Shown: positions 1-6,686 of the stretch, piece by piece | Numbering within the stretch: position 1 is the stretch's first letter | Layout: the number at the start of each line of letters is the position of its first letter | From: Pseudomonadota bacterium | GTDB taxonomy: Bacteria; Cyanobacteriota; Vampirovibrionia; LMEP-6097 | Direction of reading: 5' to 3' | Assembly: GCA_009924885.1 (NCBI GenBank) | Contig: RFQS01000069.1 | Location: 1-9,901 of the forward strand | Length of the DNA: 9,901 nt | Made by a program: the position numbers and the translations under genes | Notes under the pieces: model-generated | The model's database searches: none | Told to the model about the DNA's origin: nothing | The model's input: only the letters and a program-made list of their open reading frames with translations

Positions 1-259
1 GTGCAGAATCCTCAATATTCTCAAAAACTCGATCTGAACAAAACTCATTAAGAATGATCTTGTAAATTCGTGCTATTTTATCATCAGGCATACTCTCAAT
101 GCGTTTAATAGTATCAACAATACAATTAAGATTGCACTGGAAAAATTCCCTATTCTTTTTTATACGATGTCTTCTCAATAAAAAGAACAGAATGCGTTCA
201 GCTTGAAGCGAATTTTGAAATTTTCTTTTGTTGATCTTCTGATTTAGTATTAAGATCAT
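1..259 (-). CDS. Unidentified open frame, 3' end beyond the left edge
   Basis: On the minus strand a frame stays open from an ATG at 259 to the left edge, about 86 codons. It is shifted by one base relative to the Mur-ligase fragment that it overlaps. The stop bounding it upstream is near 272. The product begins MILILNQKINKRKF and continues with a basic stretch (LLRRHRIKKNREFF) and then a probably helical acidic part (IKRIESMPDDKIARIYKII). I do not recognise the family, and it does not resemble the middle domain of a Mur ligase. It may be the tail of an inserted element, the remains of a gene truncated at its 5' end, or chance. No ribosome binding site supports the ATG, so the real start, if this is a gene, is uncertain. 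Confidence 0.3.
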   Translation of the reverse strand, partial: MILILNQKINKRKFQNSLQAERILFFLLRRHRIKKNREFFQCNLNCIVDTIKRIESMPDDKIARIYKIILNEFCSDRVFENIEDSA

Positions 260-482
260 TTGCTTTATTATTTTCAGTTATGATTTGTTGATTAATATCT
301 TCTATTAAAGTTTTAAAGTCTTTAGATGAATAAATCATGGCAGCTCCTTTCTCTAGAGCTTCTGTTATAAAATTATGACCATCAAATTTCTCACCGCTTA
401 AAGCTAAATAGTGATCTCCTATTTCTATGTCACGGGTATCAGTAGATATTTTCTTTTGCATAGTATATTTCCAAAATATCAT
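198..482 (-). pseudogene. murF: MurF-like Mur ligase N-terminal domain fragment
   Basis: The first half of this 94-residue product matches the N-terminal, UDP-MurNAc-peptide-binding domain of MurF, which adds D-Ala-D-Ala to the peptidoglycan precursor in the cytoplasm. The visible signature is STDTR (residues 13-17), GD (22-23), ALSGEKFDGHNFI (27-39) and EALEKGAA (41-48). A full MurF is about 450 residues with an ATP-binding GKT/S loop and a C-terminal ligase domain; none of that is present. After about residue 57 the sequence turns into a polar, Asn/Lys/Gln-rich tail ending in TGA, unlike the normal continuation. The N-terminus is also short: MurF usually has 20 or more residues before the STDSR-type motif, and the upstream frame offers no other good start before a TAA. 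The likeliest reading is a decayed or rearranged murF remnant. MurE shares this fold, but the FDGHNFI..ALEKGA pattern fits MurF better. Confidence 0.6.
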
Positions 483-593
483 GTTAAAGCCATGATGACC
501 AACTTGATAAAATTTGCACTTTATAGATGAAGCCCAAAATTTAAAAAATTAATAATTTTACTGATTTAAGCATAAATAAAAACTTATCCATTG

Positions 594-599
594 TAGAAT
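594..599 (+). promoter_or_regulatory. Possible -10 element for tRNA-Leu
   Basis: TAGAAT lies 14 bases before the first base of the mature tRNA, close to where a -10 box would sit for a short 5' leader. No good -35 hexamer is visible 16-18 bases upstream, so the assignment rests on position and the -10 match alone. The rest of the 131 bases between the Mur fragment and the tRNA is AT-rich and shows nothing else I can name. Confidence 0.25.
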
Positions 600-613
600 T
601 ACTCATGGTACTA

Positions 614-702
614 GCCCAAGTGGCGGAATAGGTAGACGCAACAGACTTAAAATCTGTTGAACCCTTTGGTTCGTGCCGGTTCAAGTCCGGCCTTGGGTAC
701 CA
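614..702 (+). tRNA. tRNA-Leu (anticodon TAA)
   Basis: A complete class II tRNA can be folded by eye. The acceptor stem GCCCAAG (614-620) pairs with CTTGGGT (692-698), with one G-U at the end. The anticodon stem ACAGA (641-645) pairs with TCTGT (653-657) around the loop CTTAAAA, placing the anticodon TAA at 648-650, which reads UUA leucine codons. A long variable arm (658-674) is the hallmark of leucine tRNAs. The T arm is GCCGG-TTCAAGT-CCGGC (675-691). The discriminator A is at 699, and the CCA end (700-702) is encoded in the DNA. A short T run follows at 704-708 but has no strong hairpin of its own. The gene is isolated, with no other tRNA nearby. Confidence 0.97.
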
Positions 703-803
703 CTTTTTATCTTAAAAATGGCTCTGCACGACCTGTAAATAAGGTTAATGTCCACGGTAATATATGTGAAAATCTTCAGTTTGACGAGAGTACCTTTTGC
801 TTA

Positions 804-2108
804 TTATGGTTTTATGATTTTTGAAAATGACCTAGGAGATTGCCTGTCAGTTATTTCTTTGAGTAAATTTCCACCCCTACCCGTAAATAATTTGTGAGCT
901 TCTATTAGTATCTCTTGCCTCTTTAGCCACTCCCCAAAAGTGAAAACCTCTCTTGACTTTTGACACTGAGCCCCTCTGGATTTCACATTACTTCCAGTAT
1001 CTTTTTCCACTATTATTCTGGGTAAATTTTTATTTGGTATTTCAATAAAACAGTGTTTTAAACCCTGTTGGTAAGTTATTCTAATATCACCTTTTTTTTG
1101 ATCCTCAAGTAAGTAATTTTGTTGTTGTGATTGATCTGTCTTTGTTGGGTTTAATGATTCTTCTAAAGACTTACCTTGATTTATACTCGCTACTATAATT
1201 AAATTTCCTTTATCCTCGTAAAGTTTTTCTAAATGCTGTAAACAGCTTTTACAGGGTACTAATTTTGAAAAATTAAAAACACCATTATTATTATCGCCGT
1301 ATCCCTCTGGGTAAGGTTCTCTCATTAAAAATAAATATTTTAATTTTTTATCGTCAAGCTGATTCTCTTTAGCTATCAGTCTTATGGAGTCTTCTGCACA
1401 TCTACGCATTTTAGGGTTACCAAAATGTTCAAATTTAGGATCGTTATTACTAGATAAGGCAAAGTCATGAAAATTATTATTAGCTTCGCCATAGACAGCT
1501 AGTGCAGCATACTTAGCTCCAGATACTTCATGAAATCCTAAATGTTTGATTGCCATAAGTAGCATCTTTTCAATATTGCTTAGGACTCTAGGAGTTTCTT
1601 TAGTTATTAAAGAACAGTCATTGTGGGCATCTGGGGCTTCTGAACTTAATAGAAAGCCATTATTATTTTCTTTTTGGGCTTCAAGTATTCTTAAAGAAGT
1701 ATTTAGCTGTCTATATAAAGCTCCTTGATTATTGATCATCATGGCTGAATAAAGAGCGGGTAAATAGTCAATTTCAGTATTTATTTTTGTTGAAGTTTTA
1801 GGGGTTTCTAAGTTGGCTTGAATTATTGCATTTAATTTTAGTGGTACTTCTGAATTAGTGATAGCGGCGAATTTTATTAAATCATTTAAGGTCTGCTTCA
1901 ATTCTTCTCGGTAAGCACTGTGCGCGAGGGTTAATAATCTTCGTGTTGGATAAGGTTCTGGTTTTTTTTTCTTAAAGAACTCACGCCTTTCATCTAATTT
2001 TTCTTTAATCTCTGCTGGCCTTAATCGAGAGAATCCTTTTCCCCTTTTTCTTAAGTCTTGGAATATTCTGACGGCTTTTTGTTGTTGCTTAACGAGCTGG
2101 TATTGCAT
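804..2108 (-). CDS. Large protein with cytidine-deaminase-like zinc core
   Basis: This 434-residue protein contains what looks like a nucleotide / nucleic-acid deaminase fold. CAE at 237-239 would supply one zinc ligand and the proton-shuttling glutamate, and PCKSC at 285-289 would supply the two other zinc cysteines. The order and the surrounding strands fit the superfamily: AALAVYG (201-207), HDFALSS (214-220), a helix after CAE, KYLFLMRE (257-264), PCxxC with its helix, then NLIIVAS (302-308). CAE rather than HAE is typical of free-nucleoside cytidine deaminases and some toxin or fungal-type families, but classic CDAs are only about 130-150 residues. The first 190 residues are basic and probably helical (KKKKP at 46-50), and about 125 residues follow the core; I recognise neither part. 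Several Asn triplets occur (148-150, 210-212, 273-275). No signal peptide or membrane segment is visible. Two long A runs lie in the coding strand. The start is the first ATG, without a clear ribosome binding site. Substrate unknown; an effector, an RNA/DNA deaminase or a metabolic enzyme are all possible. Confidence 0.7.
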   Translation of the reverse strand: MQYQLVKQQQKAVRIFQDLRKRGKGFSRLRPAEIKEKLDERREFFKKKKPEPYPTRRLLTLAHSAYREELKQTLNDLIKFAAITNSEVPLKLNAIIQANLETPKTSTKINTEIDYLPALYSAMMINNQGALYRQLNTSLRILEAQKENNNGFLLSSEAPDAHNDCSLITKETPRVLSNIEKMLLMAIKHLGFHEVSGAKYAALAVYGEANNNFHDFALSSNNDPKFEHFGNPKMRRCAEDSIRLIAKENQLDDKKLKYLFLMREPYPEGYGDNNNGVFNFSKLVPCKSCLQHLEKLYEDKGNLIIVASINQGKSLEESLNPTKTDQSQQQNYLLEDQKKGDIRITYQQGLKHCFIEIPNKNLPRIIVEKDTGSNVKSRGAQCQKSREVFTFGEWLKRQEILIEAHKLFTGRGGNLLKEITDRQSPRSFSKIIKP

Positions 2109-2124
2109 TTATTATGTTTATTTT

Positions 2125-2144
2125 GTATAGTATCAATACAATAC
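2125..2144. promoter_or_regulatory. 20-bp dyad, candidate operator between divergent genes
   Basis: The sequence GTATAGTATCAATACAATAC is built as GTAT-a-GTAT-ca-ATAC-a-ATAC, so two GTAT half-sites face two ATAC half-sites around a 2-bp centre. Only the single spacer base in each arm and the centre break the symmetry. It sits in the 98-bp gap between the deaminase-like gene (its start codon is 16 bases away) and hisI (62 bases away), where a regulator could act on either promoter. No regulator gene is adjacent, so its role is inferred from symmetry and location only. Confidence 0.35.
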
Positions 2145-2206
2145 GATGGATTTAATATAAGACCCAAAATATTTAAGAATCTGCCGAATAATGTAAAATA
2201 TTATCT

Positions 2207-2704
2207 ATGTCAGATTTTATCGGAGAGAGAAAAACTATAGAACAGGTAGAAGAGGGTTATGAATTTGCTCCTAAATTTGATGAACATGGTTTAATCCCTG
2301 TAGTTACTACTGAATACTCTTCTGGCTTACTTTTAATGCAGGGCTATATGAATAGAGAAGCTCTCTTGGAATCGCTTCGCTTAGGTGAGGCTGTTTATTA
2401 CAGTAGAAGCCGTAAAGTTTTATGGCATAAAGGTGCTACTAGTGGGCTAGTGCAGAAAATTAAAGAGTTTTATGTAGATGATGATCAGGATTGTATTTGG
2501 TTAAGAGTAGAGGTTACTGGTTCTGGGGCTAGCTGCCATGTGGGCTATAAATCATGCTTCTATAGAAAATTACCCTTCGGTGATGATCTGAAGCATGACA
2601 CTAATTTAACTTTTAATGGCTTGAAGCTTGAATATACTGAAGCAGAAAAGACTTTCGATCCTAAAGAGGTTTACGGAGATACACCGAATCCTACTCAGTT
2701 GTAA
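2207..2704 (+). CDS. hisI: Phosphoribosyl-AMP cyclohydrolase
   Basis: HisI hydrolyses N1-(5-phosphoribosyl)-AMP to ProFAR, the third step of histidine biosynthesis, as a cytoplasmic homodimer binding zinc and magnesium. Family landmarks are all present: GLIPVV (28-33), LLMQGYMNREAL (42-53), YYSRSRKVLWHKGATSG (64-80), the Asp cluster DDDQD (91-95), and the zinc loop GASCHVGYKSCFYR with Cys110 and Cys117. In the usual DCDxD motif the second residue is a zinc-binding cysteine. Here that position is Asp92, while a cysteine appears at 96 just after the cluster. At 165 residues it is longer than the usual 110-140. The extra length is a C-terminal tail (FDPKEVYGDTP at 150-160), and no HisE pyrophosphohydrolase domain is fused. 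No other his gene is in the window. The ATG at 2207 gives the expected N-terminus but lacks a Shine-Dalgarno sequence. TAAAAT or TATTAT immediately upstream could be a -10 element for a very short leader. Confidence 0.93.
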   Translation: MSDFIGERKTIEQVEEGYEFAPKFDEHGLIPVVTTEYSSGLLLMQGYMNREALLESLRLGEAVYYSRSRKVLWHKGATSGLVQKIKEFYVDDDQDCIWLRVEVTGSGASCHVGYKSCFYRKLPFGDDLKHDTNLTFNGLKLEYTEAEKTFDPKEVYGDTPNPTQL

Positions 2705-2722
2705 CTGGGGCTGCTACACACT

Positions 2723-2922
2723 ATGGGCGTGCAGCCAAACGAACAAGTTCAAGGCTGAGGAGGACGAATGACCGCAGTGTACGGGTAATTTCTAGCGATG
2801 CCGAGCATGCGACATTAATGTCATATGCGAGCAAGCGGAAATACAAGCTTGATTTATCAAGCTTACATGAGGATCATGAGGACAACGAAAACGCAGAAAT
2901 TGGAGTTTCGCTACACGCCCAT
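2723..2922. repeat. About 200-bp element with inverted-repeat ends (MITE-like candidate)
   Basis: ATGGGCGTGCAG at 2723-2734 is matched in inverse orientation by CTACACGCCCAT at 2911-2922, with one mismatch in 12. The DNA between looks richer in GC than its surroundings and contains two further palindromes: GACATTAATGTC (2811-2822, extended by GCAT/ATGC to 2805-2828) and AAGCTTGAT..ATCAAGCTT (2845-2864). It fills the gap between the convergent hisI and phosphorylase genes, and its right end overlaps the fusion gene's TAA stop. No target-site duplication is obvious. On the plus strand a strong Shine-Dalgarno-like GAGGAGG precedes an ATG at 2768, but that frame closes after six codons. A dispersed non-coding repeat, a structured RNA or a double terminator region are the possibilities; copy number in the genome would decide. 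Confidence 0.4.
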
Positions 2923-5900
2923 TATCTAACTTGTGCGATTTTAAAGCTTTTATTAATCAGAGGCAGATACATCTTTTCATTGTAATCAGTAAGCATTCTG
3001 TCAGTACCAAAGCCTTTAGATACTTGAAGAATAGATGCACGCATCATCTTAACCCATTCTGGAGAATAGCCTTGAGCATTTTTCGCATAGAAAGAAGGTA
3101 AAACATTCTCTTCTAAAAGCTGATAAATACTTTGGGCTTCCTCTCTACACATCGAATTATAGTCTGGATTAGTAGAGTAAGGGATAGACCAGCCTATTTC
3201 TGGGTTATAACCCTCATGCCACCAGCCATCTGGAATAGATAAGTTTAGAACACCATTAGCAGCAGCTTTCATACCACTAGTACCGCAGGCTTCCATTTTA
3301 ATAACAGGGTTATTAAGCCATACGTCAGTACCTTGCGTTAAGAGCCTACCAGTGTGCATATTATAGTTCTCTAGTAGAATGATACGTCCAAGGAATTTAG
3401 GATCTAGAACATGCTTATATATCTCTCGAATAATGTCTTTACCACCACCACTGTTCGGGTGTGACTTACCAGCAAATATAATCGTCGCTGGTTTAGAACT
3501 ATTAGAAAGTATTTTCTGAAGTCTTTCTAGGTCATTAAAGACTAAGCCCGCTCTCTTGTATTCTGCAAATCTTCTAGCAAAGCCGATGAGCATAGTATCT
3601 TCATCTAAACTATCAATAATTTGCTTAATAAGCTCAAGATCAACCCCTTTACGAGTGTAATCATTAAGGATTTTAGCTTTTAAAAAGTCAATTAAATGAA
3701 GTTTCTGTTCTTGGTGTTTTTTCCAAATTAACTCATCTGAAATATTTTCCATTTCTTGAGAATAGATTTCTTTGATTGAGTCACCAAGCCAACTACCAAG
3801 GTGAACACCATTCGTTACATAGCCTAAATGGTTAGGATCATCTTTAGGTAAAACGTGCTTCCACATTTCATAAGCTACATCACCATGAAGCTGAGCTACA
3901 GCATTACTTTTACTTGAAATATTTAACGCAAGCACAGTCATAGAGAACACATGCGGATTCTGTTCATCGCGTCCAAGCTCTAGGAACTGTTCAAATGGAA
4001 CATTCATCGCATTAAAGATCTGACCTAGCATTTCATACATTAAGCTAAGATCGAAGGTCTCATTACCAGCTGCAACTGGTGTATGCGTAGTAAATACTGT
4101 TGAGAATTTAATAGAATTAAATGCATCTTGAGGTGTATAACCCTGTTGAGTCATTCTTCTATATCTTTCGACAGCTATAAAGGCACAGTGACCTTCATTT
4201 AGATGATAAACAGCTGGATTTAAACTCAAGAAGTCTTTCAGAAGTCTTACACCAGCGATAGCTACAAGAATTTCTTGCTTAATACGCATGCGTCTATCTC
4301 CAGCATAGAGCTTCGCGGTAATACCTCTATCCTCGAAATCATTATCGTCTATGTCTGTATCAAAAAGAAATACTGGAACTTTACCTACCTGCATGACTAG
4401 AACTCTAGTCCAGACTATCTTATGAGGAAACTCTACTGGAATCTTAACTGGATTACCTTCTTGATTCAGTAAAACCTTCATCGGCAGAGTCTTCCAATCC
4501 TGTTTAGGATAGTGTTCCACTTGATGACCAGTGTGGTCAATCTCCTGAGTGAAGTAACCCTCGTTATAGAAAAGCCCTACGCCAATCATATTAAGACCAA
4601 GATCAGAAGCACCTTTCATATGATCACCCGAAAGTATCCCGAGTCCACCTGCATAAATAGGAATACTTTCATGTAAGCCATATTCCATAGAGAAGTAAGC
4701 TATTAGTGGTTCGTGATTATTTATTAATTCACGAGTGTTAATTTCACCCATGTATTTTTTAAAGCTCTGATAAACTTTTTCAAATCTTTGATTGAAATCA
4801 GCATCATTCTCGAGCTCAGCTAATTCAGCGTAAGGAATACTGCGTAAAACTTTCATTGGGCTATGATCGAAATACTCCCATAGAACGGGATTTAGAGATC
4901 TAAATAAGTCTCTGGAATCTTTATCCCAGCTAGACCAGATATTATAAGCAAGTTCGTTTAGACCAGCTAATTTATTAGGTAGTGGAACATCTATGGATAG
5001 AAGGTTTAAGCTAACTTTCTCCCCTTGCCCAATAGTGAATGACTCAGCTTTTTTAAATGGATTATGAATGTGCTCATTAGGAACTGAAACTAAACGTGCG
5101 TAACCCTTAGCCCTAGCTATTTCATAGGCTTTTCTGTAATTCGGGAATATTTTCTCCCAAGTAATTTCTTTAGCTAATTCTTCAGATTTAGCTAAAGCTA
5201 AATCTTTATTGCGATAACCACTTAAAGCAAAGTCTAGAAGCATGTTTGCAAGGTTATTCGCTGAATCATCATAGGACTTATTCTTACGAGTCAGAACTTT
5301 TACTAAATCTGACCATTCGCCATCTAATGTATGAATCCAGTGACCGAAACCAGCTAAATCAGAAGTAATAGTCGGAATCCCCTCTACTGCACTTTCAAGT
5401 GGAGTATAGCCCCATGGCTCATAGAATGAAGGGAATAAACTTAAGTCGGCAGTTCTTAAGACATCTTCATAGGTCATATTAAAAATACCATCAGCCCCAT
5501 CTAAATAAAGAGCTGACATGATAGGTCTAATTTTTGAAGATTTTTTATCAAGCCTGTGGTATTTAACCGAGTTAAGTATCTGATCGTGTTCTTCGTCGTA
5601 GATTGGAGAAATCGCGATAGGCCTGTGATTCTCATCCTTAGCCGCTCCCCACTGATAATTATCGACTTTAGTATGATCGGCTGCAATTAAAAATAGCATT
5701 ACTATAGGAGCTGCACTTTCAGGTAATTTAGTATTTAAATTAGATAACGCAGAAAGAGTTAAGTCGTAACCTTTATTTTTAAATTCATAGCGACCAGAGC
5801 TAATCCAAATCTGTGAATTATCTGGTAATTTTTCACCTAAGAAATGGCCACAGAGGTCAAGAACTTTTCTTTTGTTTTTTTGTATCTGAGGGAAATTTCT

Positions 5901-6686
5901 TGATGCATCGCTCTTATCAAGACCGTTATAGACTATTAAATCTGGTCTCTTATTAAGAATAAGGAAAGATTCTCTACCAGTAAATTCACTTACGGTAGTG
6001 AAGCAGTCAGCGGTTCTCGCAGAAATAGCTTCTAGGGAATGTTTACTCTTAACTCCATGAGTATAAGCTTTATGCTCAACTTCAGTACTCATTTCTAGCT
6101 CATGGTAGTACATGGAGTTATGATGAGCCATAGCTCTACCAAGTACTGTTGCATGTGTAGTAAATACTGTACCTACTTTAGGCATATTTTTATTTAGATA
6201 CAGCACTCCAGCACCACAGATCCATTCGTGGAAATGTGCTACGGCCGTGTCTTGAGGCTCAAAACAACCTCTAACGATAGTCGCGATGATCTCAGCTGCT
6301 GTAGTCGAGAATAATATAGGTTCTACATAGTCCCATGAACCTTCATATGAATCTACACCGAACTGTTCCCAGAAAGTAAAGAGTAGTCTGCCGATCTGGA
6401 ATTTTTCTTTAAAATTAGACACCAAGATTACTCTAGGTGAATGAGGTATTTTCCATCTGCCGAATTTAGCTTGAAGACCAGCAATATTTAATTCAGCTTT
6501 AGCTTTCTCAAAGAAAGAATCACCATGCACTTCTTCAAACTCATTATAGTTACCAGTGTCAGGGCCTATGGCAATATAGGCATCGCCATAAAACTTGGTA
6601 GCTTCCAATGCCTTAGAGGCTATTACGGTGTGAATACCACCTACTTTATTACATACTTCCCAACTAACTTCAAATACAAATTTCAT
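2922..6686 (-). CDS. Fusion of GT3 glycogen synthase and GT35 alpha-glucan phosphorylase
   Basis: One 1254-residue polypeptide carries two opposing activities. Residues 1-530 are a eukaryotic-type (GT3) glycogen synthase, which normally extends glucan from UDP-glucose: FEVSWEVCNKVGGIHTVI (5-22), AHFHEW (150-155), FTTHATVLGR (175-184), GRYEFKNKG with Arg299 and Lys305 matching the substrate-binding Arg/Lys of yeast Gsy2, and FYEPWGYTPLE with Glu423 and Glu431. Residues 560-1250 are a short-type GT35 phosphorylase releasing glucose-1-phosphate: an N-terminal DUF3417-like part (LNELAYNIWSSWD, 576-588), HLNEGH (828-833), TTHTPVAAGNE (866-876), FARRFAEYKR (1036-1045), FAGKSHP (1071-1077), and the PLP-lysine motif EACGTSGMKAAANG with Lys1140. 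Both halves keep their key residues and the frame is unbroken. The eukaryotic glucose-6-phosphate arginine cluster is not seen near 490-505. It is the last gene of the operon. Its ATG overlaps the GH57 stop (ATGA), and AGAGGT lies 9 bases upstream. Similar fusions may exist in other phyla; I recall long 'alpha-glucan family phosphorylases' but cannot check. Confidence 0.93.
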   Translation of the reverse strand: MKFVFEVSWEVCNKVGGIHTVIASKALEATKFYGDAYIAIGPDTGNYNEFEEVHGDSFFEKAKAELNIAGLQAKFGRWKIPHSPRVILVSNFKEKFQIGRLLFTFWEQFGVDSYEGSWDYVEPILFSTTAAEIIATIVRGCFEPQDTAVAHFHEWICGAGVLYLNKNMPKVGTVFTTHATVLGRAMAHHNSMYYHELEMSTEVEHKAYTHGVKSKHSLEAISARTADCFTTVSEFTGRESFLILNKRPDLIVYNGLDKSDASRNFPQIQKNKRKVLDLCGHFLGEKLPDNSQIWISSGRYEFKNKGYDLTLSALSNLNTKLPESAAPIVMLFLIAADHTKVDNYQWGAAKDENHRPIAISPIYDEEHDQILNSVKYHRLDKKSSKIRPIMSALYLDGADGIFNMTYEDVLRTADLSLFPSFYEPWGYTPLESAVEGIPTITSDLAGFGHWIHTLDGEWSDLVKVLTRKNKSYDDSANNLANMLLDFALSGYRNKDLALAKSEELAKEITWEKIFPNYRKAYEIARAKGYARLVSVPNEHIHNPFKKAESFTIGQGEKVSLNLLSIDVPLPNKLAGLNELAYNIWSSWDKDSRDLFRSLNPVLWEYFDHSPMKVLRSIPYAELAELENDADFNQRFEKVYQSFKKYMGEINTRELINNHEPLIAYFSMEYGLHESIPIYAGGLGILSGDHMKGASDLGLNMIGVGLFYNEGYFTQEIDHTGHQVEHYPKQDWKTLPMKVLLNQEGNPVKIPVEFPHKIVWTRVLVMQVGKVPVFLFDTDIDDNDFEDRGITAKLYAGDRRMRIKQEILVAIAGVRLLKDFLSLNPAVYHLNEGHCAFIAVERYRRMTQQGYTPQDAFNSIKFSTVFTTHTPVAAGNETFDLSLMYEMLGQIFNAMNVPFEQFLELGRDEQNPHVFSMTVLALNISSKSNAVAQLHGDVAYEMWKHVLPKDDPNHLGYVTNGVHLGSWLGDSIKEIYSQEMENISDELIWKKHQEQKLHLIDFLKAKILNDYTRKGVDLELIKQIIDSLDEDTMLIGFARRFAEYKRAGLVFNDLERLQKILSNSSKPATIIFAGKSHPNSGGGKDIIREIYKHVLDPKFLGRIILLENYNMHTGRLLTQGTDVWLNNPVIKMEACGTSGMKAAANGVLNLSIPDGWWHEGYNPEIGWSIPYSTNPDYNSMCREEAQSIYQLLEENVLPSFYAKNAQGYSPEWVKMMRASILQVSKGFGTDRMLTDYNEKMYLPLINKSFKIAQVR

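Noticed and set aside
704..708. T run after tRNA-Leu as an intrinsic terminator
   Set aside because: No separate GC-rich hairpin precedes it apart from the tRNA's own stems, so a terminator cannot be supported.
731..742. A short repeat of ACCTGTAAATAA resembling ACCCGTAAATAA at 879-890, read on the minus strand as LFTGR in both places, as if the end of the deaminase-like gene were duplicated
   Set aside because: The match covers only about 12 bases and the flanking sequences diverge at once, so chance in AT-rich DNA is sufficient.
1546..1728. Plus-strand open frame of 60 codons inside the deaminase-like gene
   Set aside because: It is wholly antisense to a longer gene with recognisable motifs, and has no domain or ribosome binding site of its own.
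2735..2790. GAGGAGG followed by an ATG at 2768, suggesting a small gene in the hisI-phosphorylase gap
   Set aside because: The frame ends after six codons (MTAVYG), and the sequence is better explained as part of the repeat-like element.
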